NCBI RefSeq assembly: GCF_035956715.1
Contig: NZ_CP108381.1
Span: 6,046,001 to 6,110,000 of the forward strand
Origin: Nocardia sp. NBC_01329
GTDB lineage: Bacteria; Actinomycetota; Actinomycetes; Mycobacteriales; Mycobacteriaceae
Reading direction: 5' to 3'
Length of the DNA stretch: 64,000 nucleotides
The notes under the pieces are model-generated. The model did not search any database. It was not told where the DNA came from and saw nothing but the letters and a program-made list of their open reading frames with translations. Made by a program: the position numbers and the translations under genes. Positions within the stretch are counted from its first letter, which is position 1. Each line of letters begins with the position of its first letter. This document shows, piece after piece, positions 57,855 to 64,000 of the stretch.

Positions 57855-60640
57855 GACTGCACCAGCTCGTCGTCGAGGCGTGCGCCGAGGCTGCGCAGCA
57901 CGTCCAGGATGAGACCCACCACGATCAGGTAGACGCCGAGGTCGAAGAACAGTGAGGTCACCAATTTGATGTGGCCGAGCAGCGGTACCGAGGCCTCCAG
58001 GATGGTGGAGTACAGCGGCGGGTACCCCAGCACCAGCGATGCCGTGGCGGTACCGGCCGCCAGGATCAGGCCGGCGCCGAGTAGATGGCCGGCTTCGACG
58101 GGTAGCGCTTCGCCGAGTTCGTACTGGCCGCCGGCGAGATAGCGCAGCACCAGCGCCAGCCCCGCGATGAGACCGCCCGCGAAGCCGCCGCCGGGCGCAT
58201 TGTGGCCGGAGAAGAAGAAGTACACCGACAGAACCATGATGGTCGGGAAGACGAGCCGGGTCGTGATCTGCAGGACCATCGAGCGGTCCCGGCGGTCCAC
58301 CAAGCGCCCGGCCGGAAGCCAGCTCACCTTGCCCGGGTTGTAGTTGGGGGCGTCGGCGGCGCGCGGTGCCGCGCCGAATCGGCGGCTGCGGAACACCAGC
58401 GAGGCGACACCGGTCGCGGCCACGACGAGTACCGATATCTCGCCGAGGGTGTCCCAGGCACGGATATCGACCAGCAGGACATTGACCGCGTTCTTACCGC
58501 CACCGAATTCGTAGGCCGCCGACGGGATCCGTTCCCAGATCGGCTGGGAATTGCGTGCCGCTGCGGCGAACGCCGCCAGGACCGGTACGGCGATTCCGGC
58601 CGCGATCGCGATGGCGGCCCGGCCGACCTGGAAACCGGTCTGCTGTTCCGGGCCGACTTCGGCCGGGAAGGCCCGCAGGACCAGGACGAAGACCACCAGC
58701 GTCAGGGTTTCGACCAGGAACTGGGTCAGGGCCAGATCGGGGGCACCGTGCAGGGCGAAGATGACACCGCAGCCGTAACCGGTGAGCCCGACGACCAGGA
58801 CGCTCGCCAGCCGGTTGCGCAGTACCGTCGCACCCAGCGCCATGGCGATCATGATCGCACCGATCACCAGCTGCAACGGAGAATCCCACAGCCGCAACTC
58901 CACCCCGGTCCGGGTCCCGACGGCCAGGACCACCGCGGGCAGGATGACCAGGGTGCCGAGGATGATCGCCTGGTTCAACGGCAGGGAACCGCGCTGTACC
59001 GAAGTGGTCATCCGCAGCGACATCCGGTCCATCGCCCGCAGCGCGGCGTCGTAGCCGCGGTCGGCGTTACCGAGCAGGGTCGCCGATTCGCCGAACCGGT
59101 CCTGTACCGAGAACAGGGCGAGGCCCCCGGCGATGATCACGACGGTGAGCAGTAGCGGCATGGTGAATCCGTGCCAGAGCTGCAGATGCTCGGTCAGCTC
59201 ACCCGGCAGGGTCGCGGCGTAGGGGGCCAGCAGGCCGTCCATCCAGGGCGCGGCCAGTCCGGCGGCCAGCGAGCCGGCGGCGAGCACGACCGGTGCCGCG
59301 AGCAGCCCGGGTCCGGGTGCGTGCCAGCCGCGGACCGGGACTCCGGGTTTGTCGGAGAAGGCGCCCCAGAGGAAGCGTGCGCTGTAGGCGACGGTGAGCA
59401 TCGACCCCGCTACGAGTCCGGCGATCAGCAGCAGCCGCACGGTGGGGGAGAGCGGTGCGGCATCGAGCTCGGCGGCCAGTGCGGATTCCTTCGCGACGAA
59501 TCCCCAGAGCGGCGGGATACCCGCCATGCTCAGCGCGGCCAGCGCCGCGGCGCCGAGGAGTACGGGGGCGCGGCGGCCCAATCCGGATAGTTCGCGCAGG
59601 TCACGCGTACCGGCGCCGTGGTCGATGATGCCGACGACCAAGAACAGGGCGGCCTTGAACATCGCGTGCGCCACGATCAGGCCGATACCGGCCAGCGCGG
59701 CGTCCGGGGTGCCCAGGCCCACCATCATCACCAGGAAGCCCAGCTGACTGACCGTGCCGAAGGCAAGAACCAGTTTCAGGTCGGTGACCTGCATCGCGCG
59801 CAACCCTGCCAGCAGCATCGACGCCAGACCGAGGGTGAGGATCATCGGCCGCCACACGGGTTCGTCGGCGAAGGCCGGCGCGAGCCGAGCAATCAGATAG
59901 ACACCCGCTTTCACCATGGCGGCCGCGTGCAGATACGCGCTCACCGGGGTGGGCGCGGCCATCGCGCCGGGCAACCAGAAGTGCAGCGGCACGATGGCGG
60001 ATTTGCTCAATGCGCCGACCAGCACCAGACCGATGGCGACCTGGATCGCGATTCCGCCCGGCGGGTGCTCGGCCGCCAGCAGATCCGAGAGCAGGTAGCT
60101 GTTGTAGGACTGTCCGAGGATCACGATGCCGGCCAGCATGGCCAGGCCGCCCGCGCCGGTCACCAGCAGTGCCTGCAGGGCGGCGCGACGTCCGGGGACG
60201 CTGTCGGAATTGTGCCCGACCAGCAGGAACGACAGGACGGTGGTCACTTCCCAGAAAGTGAACAGCAGCAACATGTTGTCGCTGGTGACCAGGCCGAACA
60301 TGGCGCCGGAGAAGGCGACCAGCCAGGCCGCGAAGGATCCGAGTTTCGGTTCGTCGTCGGTGAAGTAGCGGGCGCAGTAGGCGAGAACCAGGGCGCCGAT
60401 CCCCAGTACCAACGCGCTCATCACGGTCGCGAGGGAATCGAAACGTAGATCGAGCGACAGATCGATGGTCGGCGCCCACGGTAGGCGGACCTGGATTTCG
60501 TCGTTCCAGTGGGCGATGACCCAGCCGAGGCTGCCCAGCGGTACCAGCGCGATCGGATAGAACGCGTTGCGGCCCAGTGCTCGCACGGCGGCGGGCGCGA
60601 TCAGCGCGGCCAGGGCGTGTGCGAGCAGGATGGCGAGCAA
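57851..60640 (-). CDS. mrpA: Na+/H+ antiporter subunit A with fused MrpB domain
   Basis: The start is TTG 60640 with a GGAGG site. The 929-residue protein has the ND5-like antiporter half (FWEVTTVLSFLLVGHNSDS, HFWLPGAMAAPTPVSAYLHA, VLAFGTVSQLGFLVMMVGLG). The MrpA C-terminal part follows (FVLVLRAFPAEVG), then a complete MnhB domain (FPTIMVLSVYFFFSGHNAPG, then GGFAGGLIAGLALVLRYLAG). There is no separate mrpB gene, so the operon is A(B)-C-D-E-F-G. The complex exports Na+ in exchange for protons and supports pH and salt tolerance. Confidence 0.96.
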   Translation of the reverse strand: MLAILLAHALAALIAPAAVRALGRNAFYPIALVPLGSLGWVIAHWNDEIQVRLPWAPTIDLSLDLRFDSLATVMSALVLGIGALVLAYCARYFTDDEPKLGSFAAWLVAFSGAMFGLVTSDNMLLLFTFWEVTTVLSFLLVGHNSDSVPGRRAALQALLVTGAGGLAMLAGIVILGQSYNSYLLSDLLAAEHPPGGIAIQVAIGLVLVGALSKSAIVPLHFWLPGAMAAPTPVSAYLHAAAMVKAGVYLIARLAPAFADEPVWRPMILTLGLASMLLAGLRAMQVTDLKLVLAFGTVSQLGFLVMMVGLGTPDAALAGIGLIVAHAMFKAALFLVVGIIDHGAGTRDLRELSGLGRRAPVLLGAAALAALSMAGIPPLWGFVAKESALAAELDAAPLSPTVRLLLIAGLVAGSMLTVAYSARFLWGAFSDKPGVPVRGWHAPGPGLLAAPVVLAAGSLAAGLAAPWMDGLLAPYAATLPGELTEHLQLWHGFTMPLLLTVVIIAGGLALFSVQDRFGESATLLGNADRGYDAALRAMDRMSLRMTTSVQRGSLPLNQAIILGTLVILPAVVLAVGTRTGVELRLWDSPLQLVIGAIMIAMALGATVLRNRLASVLVVGLTGYGCGVIFALHGAPDLALTQFLVETLTLVVFVLVLRAFPAEVGPEQQTGFQVGRAAIAIAAGIAVPVLAAFAAAARNSQPIWERIPSAAYEFGGGKNAVNVLLVDIRAWDTLGEISVLVVAATGVASLVFRSRRFGAAPRAADAPNYNPGKVSWLPAGRLVDRRDRSMVLQITTRLVFPTIMVLSVYFFFSGHNAPGGGFAGGLIAGLALVLRYLAGGQYELGEALPVEAGHLLGAGLILAAGTATASLVLGYPPLYSTILEASVPLLGHIKLVTSLFFDLGVYLIVVGLILDVLRSLGARLDDELVQS

Positions 60641-60802
60641 GCGTTACCTCCGTCGGGGTCGGGGCGGCGGGGTATTGCGCGCTCATCATATGCGAGCACG
60701 AACTGGGACAATCGTACAGATTAAGGGTTTCGGTCTCGCACCCGGCTACCGCCGGGCAACAGTTTCACCAGGTCAGGCATAACGGACAGATCGGAAAACG
60801 GG

Positions 60803-63055
60803 TCAGTGGCGGGACTCCGCGTACCGGCGCAGCGACTCCACCTGCTCAGCGTCCAGTGAAGGCCGTACCGCCCGCCGCGCGGCGGCGATATCCGCAGCCG
60901 TGACATCGGCGGCGTCCACATCGCGGCGCATGGCCGCCAACGCCGCCTCACGCAGTAGAGCCGCGCAGTCCGCGGCGGAGAAACCGTCCAGATCGGCGGC
61001 GAGCCGAGCCAGGTCCACCGACTCCGCCAGCGGCACCGCGTGGCCGGCGGTACGCAGAATGGCCTCCCGGGCCTCGGCGTCGGGTGGCGGAACGAATACC
61101 AGCCGTTCGAGCCGGCCGGGTCGTAGCAGTGCCGGATCGATCAACTCCGGGCGGTTGGTGGCACCCAGCACCACCACATCGCGTAGCGGTTCCACCCCGT
61201 CCAGTTCGGTCAACAGCGCCGCCACGACCCGGTCACCGACCCCGGAATCGGAACTCTGGCCGCGCCGCGGCGCCAGCGCGTCCACTTCGTCGAGGAAGAT
61301 CAGCGACGGCGCGGAATCACGCGCCCGTTGGAACAGCTCACGCACCGCGCGTTCGGACGAGCCCACCCATTTGTCCATCAGCTCCGCGCCCTTGACGGAG
61401 TGGACGCTCAACTGGCCGCTGCCCGCCAGTGCCCGCACCAGGAAGGTTTTGCCGCAGCCGGGCGGGCCGTACAGCAGCACCCCGCGCGGGGGTTCGACCC
61501 CCAGCCGCGCGAACGAGTCGGGATGGCGCAGCGGCCACAGCACCGATTCGGTCAACGCCTGCTTGGTCTCGGCCATATCGCCCACATCGTCGAGACCGAG
61601 ACTGCCGATCGCCAACTCGTCGGTACCCGACCGGGACAGCGGCCGGATCACTTCCAGCGCCCCACTGAGATCTTCCTGCTCGAGCTGTGGTTCGGTACCG
61701 TCGCGGCTGGCCCGCGCGGCCGCCCGCAGGGCCGCCTCCCGGCACAGCGCGGCGAGATCGGCGACGACGAACCCGGGCGCGGTCGAAGCGATCTCGTCGA
61801 GCCGCAACTCGCCCGTCGGTACCTTGCGCAGTAACTGCTCGAGCAGTGCCCGGCGTACCGCCGCGGTGGGCAATGTCAGCGCGAGCTCCCGGTCGCACAG
61901 ATCGGGTGCCCGCAGCCGCCGATCGATCGCCGCCGGGTGTGCGGTGGTGGCCAGCAGTGCCACACACGGTTCGGCCACCGCCGCCCGCAATTGATCCAGA
62001 ATCAGGGTGGCGACGGGTTCGGCCGGTTCCGGCAGGAGCGCATCGATATCGGTGACCAGCAGAATCCCGCCGCGACCCGAACCCGCCGCCGCGGCCGCGG
62101 CGGCGACCGCGCGCAACCGGGCCCCGCTCTCCGCTGCCCCCACCGTCGGGCCGTCCAGCTCCACGATCCGCCGCGGGGCCGCCACCGCCCGGGCCAGTGA
62201 GGATTTGCCCACCCCGGCCGGTCCGGTGATGAGCGCACCCAGGCGTGGCGTCGCGCCTAGCGCCTTGAGCAGCTCGGGTTCGTCCAATGCCAGACTCAGC
62301 CATTCCGCCAGCTTCGCGGCCTGCGGTTGCGCACCGGCCAGATCCTCCACCTTCAGTCCGGTGTGCGGGGCAGTCTCTACCGGGACGGCCCCGGGCATAT
62401 CGCTGCCGACCACTGTCTCCGGATGGCTCGGCGCCAGCGGCTGATCCGGGCCCGGCTGCTCGTTCACCCGAACCGGAGCCGGCTCGTCGCCGGCGGATAC
62501 ACCCGCGGTCCACTCGACGGCGGTGTTCGGTTGCACACTCACCGGTACACCCGCGGGCTCGGTGGCGACCACGGTGAGCAATTCGGAGGTCCACGCGATC
62601 CCGAACGCCCGCGACAATGCCTGGCTGGCCACCGAGGACGGGATATCGGGCCCCAGCTCGCGGGGCAGCAGCGATACCGTATCGCCCACGGTCACCACCT
62701 TTCCCAGCAGCGCCTGGCGCAGCGTCGCCGCCGGAATCGATTGGGTGGCCTGCCGGGAACCGCTCACGCGGATCCGGCGGGCGCCGTACACCACGGCCGG
62801 TGCCACCACCACACCGGCGTTCTCGCGCAGTCCGGCATTGGACAGGGTCACATCGTCGAGTAGCGCGGTACCGGCCGGAGTTCCGGCGGGTGTCCGGCCC
62901 ACCACAGCAGCGGTACGGCGGGTGCCGATGAGTGAGATACCGTCCCATTCGCGTAAGCCGAGGGCGGTGAGCGCCTCGGGATGCAGCCGGACCACCCCGC
63001 GCCGGGCGTCGGCGGCGGATGGATTCAGACGGACGGTCAACGCCAACTCAGCCAC
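60803..63055 (-). CDS. Double-AAA ATPase, CDC48-like (Rv0435c-like)
   Basis: GTG 63055 (VAELALTVRLNPSAADARRG) is preferred over GTG 63112 because it gives the normal family N-terminus. The 750-residue protein has a CDC48-like N-domain (RRGVVRLHPEALTALGLREW). AAA domain 1 has Walker A GPAGVGKSS near 277 and Walker B ILLVTDIDALLP. AAA domain 2 has Walker A GPPGCGKTFL near 527, Walker B LIFLDEVDALAPRRG and arginine-finger region LLRPGRLERLVFVPP. It likely unfolds or remodels proteins as a hexamer. It lies at the position of Rv0435c in this gene order. Confidence 0.93.
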   Translation of the reverse strand: MAELALTVRLNPSAADARRGVVRLHPEALTALGLREWDGISLIGTRRTAAVVGRTPAGTPAGTALLDDVTLSNAGLRENAGVVVAPAVVYGARRIRVSGSRQATQSIPAATLRQALLGKVVTVGDTVSLLPRELGPDIPSSVASQALSRAFGIAWTSELLTVVATEPAGVPVSVQPNTAVEWTAGVSAGDEPAPVRVNEQPGPDQPLAPSHPETVVGSDMPGAVPVETAPHTGLKVEDLAGAQPQAAKLAEWLSLALDEPELLKALGATPRLGALITGPAGVGKSSLARAVAAPRRIVELDGPTVGAAESGARLRAVAAAAAAAGSGRGGILLVTDIDALLPEPAEPVATLILDQLRAAVAEPCVALLATTAHPAAIDRRLRAPDLCDRELALTLPTAAVRRALLEQLLRKVPTGELRLDEIASTAPGFVVADLAALCREAALRAAARASRDGTEPQLEQEDLSGALEVIRPLSRSGTDELAIGSLGLDDVGDMAETKQALTESVLWPLRHPDSFARLGVEPPRGVLLYGPPGCGKTFLVRALAGSGQLSVHSVKGAELMDKWVGSSERAVRELFQRARDSAPSLIFLDEVDALAPRRGQSSDSGVGDRVVAALLTELDGVEPLRDVVVLGATNRPELIDPALLRPGRLERLVFVPPPDAEAREAILRTAGHAVPLAESVDLARLAADLDGFSAADCAALLREAALAAMRRDVDAADVTAADIAAARRAVRPSLDAEQVESLRRYAESRH

Positions 63056-63183
63056 GGTGCCATTCTGCGCGCTTTCCGCGCGGCGGGTGCGAGGGCCGTC
63101 GCGACCGGGCACCGAATCGGCCTCTGGTGTGGGCGTTACGAGGTAACGGTGATCAGCGGCTGCGGAAGGGGTAGGCGATCGCC

Positions 63184-63660
63184 TCAGCCGTTGACGACGA
63201 TCCCCGCGACGACGGCGACCTTCTGGTCGGCCAGTTTCTCGGAATTGCAGACCAGCTTGGCGGTGCCGAGGGCGGCATTCGGATTACCCACGAACGCGCT
63301 GTCGGGATTCTCCGCGATGATCTGGCCGATGAGTTGCTGCTGCGCCGGTTCGTCGAGTGTTCTGAACTGGCGGCAGGTGGTGTCGGAGGGGCGGTCCGAG
63401 GCGGGAGCGTCGTCGGCGGAATCGTCTTCGGGTGCGCTGGTTTCCGATGACTGCACGGGCGCGTTGTCGTCGCTGGGTGTGTTGTCGTCGCTGGGCGCGG
63501 TGGTTTCGGTGCCGGACGCCGTGCTCGGTGTCGTCTGGGCGGTCGCGGTGTTCTTGCGCAGGCCCGAGGCTTCGGCCGATTCCTCCTCCGAGGAACACCC
63601 CGACAGCACCAGCGCCGCGGCGGCGGCAGCTGTGACGACAACAGTTGAGATTCGTTTCAT
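63184..63660 (-). CDS. Putative lipoprotein with Ser/Thr/Asp-rich linker
   Basis: ATG 63660 (MKRISTVVVTAAAAAALVLS) gives a 158-residue protein with lipobox LSGC and Cys22 as the lipidation site. A disordered acidic region follows (about 25-95). The C-terminal domain of about 60 residues, with two cysteines (TTCRQFRTLDEPAQQQL and LVCNSEKLADQKVAVVAGIV), is likely a small helical fold. It resembles small outer-leaflet lipoproteins of nocardiae with no assigned role. Confidence 0.8.
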   Translation of the reverse strand: MKRISTVVVTAAAAAALVLSGCSSEEESAEASGLRKNTATAQTTPSTASGTETTAPSDDNTPSDDNAPVQSSETSAPEDDSADDAPASDRPSDTTCRQFRTLDEPAQQQLIGQIIAENPDSAFVGNPNAALGTAKLVCNSEKLADQKVAVVAGIVVNG

Positions 63661-63747
63661 AACGCATTCCCCGGTGGTCAGCCACGCCGGAGCCTCCGGC
63701 GCGACCAGCAGCGTACCGGGTAGTGCGTGGCGGCCCCGGGTGCAGCC

Positions 63748-63789
63748 GGGCCCCGACCCACCCCGCCGAAGGCGGGGCAGATAAACACA
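63748..63789 (+). repeat. Tail-only remnant of the dispersed palindromic repeat
   Basis: GGGCCCCGACC is followed by CCCCGCC-GAA-GGCGGGG and CAGATAAACACA, matching the 3' end of the full copies; the core is missing. It lies between the start of the lipoprotein gene and the stop of the small gene at 63791. Confidence 0.8.
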
Positions 63790-63790
63790 C

Positions 63791-63952
63791 TCAGACCCGG
63801 TGGTGTAGCAGCATATCCAGTTCGGTGGGGGTGAGTAGACGTTCCAGCCGTTCGTCGATCTTGGCGTTTGCCGAAGGATCATCGGGTTCGAGTGCCGGGA
63901 GTTGCGGCAGTCCCTCGGTGGTCTGGCGGCGCAGTAGCGAGCGAAGGTTCAC
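63791..63952 (-). CDS. Small conserved-looking protein of 53 residues
   Basis: GTG 63952 gives VNLRSLLRRQTTEGLPQLPA, then a helical acidic part (DDPSANAKIDERLERL) and LTPTELDMLLHHRV. Codon use is typical and the helical pattern convincing. TAAGGT lies 8 nt before the GTG on the minus strand. There is no family call. It is divergent from a gene at the window edge and just 3' of a repeat remnant. Confidence 0.55.
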   Translation of the reverse strand: MNLRSLLRRQTTEGLPQLPALEPDDPSANAKIDERLERLLTPTELDMLLHHRV

Positions 63953-63976
63953 GGCCCATCACCTTACGGTAGCTGT

Positions 63977-64000
63977 ATGTTTGCTGGCGACGTGTCTTGC
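63977..64000 (+). CDS. First 8 codons of a gene cut by the window edge
   Basis: ATG 63977 (MFAGDVSC) lies exactly 6 nt after TACGGT, the same leaderless layout as many genes in the window, and opposite to the TAAGGT box of the divergent small gene. Nothing can be said about the product. Confidence 0.4.

Noticed and set aside
1..64000. CRISPR arrays, rRNA or tRNA genes, and a chromosomal origin
   Set aside because: No regularly spaced direct repeats, no conserved RNA core sequences and no DnaA-box cluster were seen while reading both strands.

Overview
The window is a high-GC actinobacterial chromosome segment, most consistent with Nocardia or a close mycolic-acid-containing relative. The evidence is family content and gene order, not a database search. 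It carries a mycolyltransferase-type esterase, a WS/DGAT acyltransferase, WXG100 (ESX/type VII) proteins, and a block whose order matches the M. tuberculosis Rv0422c-Rv0435c neighbourhood (thiD, thiC, xthA, GNAT, def, DUF3263, LytR_C protein, sodC, GCS2 ligase, then the double-AAA ATPase).

Region 1 (1-10.7 kb) is accessory DNA. It holds the end of a HAD-like gene, the tip of a colicin-like nuclease with an immunity-like gene, two Pro-rich membrane proteins with matching Cys-bounded C-terminal tails, a pentapeptide-repeat membrane protein, an IS30 transposase, and a cassette of two WXG100 genes, an ADP-ribosyltransferase (ART) toxin and a small partner gene. The cassette is bracketed by two homologous hairpins. 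An SMI1/KNR4-like fragment and a DUF1963-like gene follow.

Region 2 (10.9-20 kb) has a Tat-exported multicopper oxidase divergent from a NarL-type two-component system, then single genes: DUF1990, SDR, secreted and membrane proteins, a cupin, and a hydrolase/TetR pair around a clear operator.

Region 3 (20.1-26 kb) is a phosphonate locus: a PhnF-like GntR repressor with two operators, a phosphonatase-like hydrolase, PhnD, PhnC, a fused double PhnE permease and a zinc alcohol dehydrogenase.

Region 4 (26.1-27.8 kb) is a decayed ESX/ART island. It has a truncated WXG100 gene, an ART fragment and two copies of a small WYD-repeat protein family, related at the N-terminus to the partner gene of region 1.

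Region 5 (28-38 kb) has an HxlR/SDR pair, a histone-deacetylase-like enzyme and then envelope genes: two tandem genes for peptides of 37 and 38 residues directly upstream of a mycolyltransferase, a WS/DGAT enzyme, and a GT39 plus GT2-GtrA glycosyltransferase pair.

Region 6 (38-64 kb) is the conserved core: a VapBC-type toxin-antitoxin pair, thiD, a TetR/ketoacyl-synthase pair, thiC with a TPP riboswitch, then the Rv0427c-Rv0433-like run, a PAP2 phosphatase, an mrp antiporter operon (A-B fused, C, D, E, F, G) and the AAA ATPase. It is peppered with a family of ~92-bp palindromic repeats, several of which sit just 5' of genes. Many genes have a TANNNT box 6-7 nt before an ATG or GTG start, the signature of leaderless transcripts. 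No rRNA, tRNA or CRISPR was seen.
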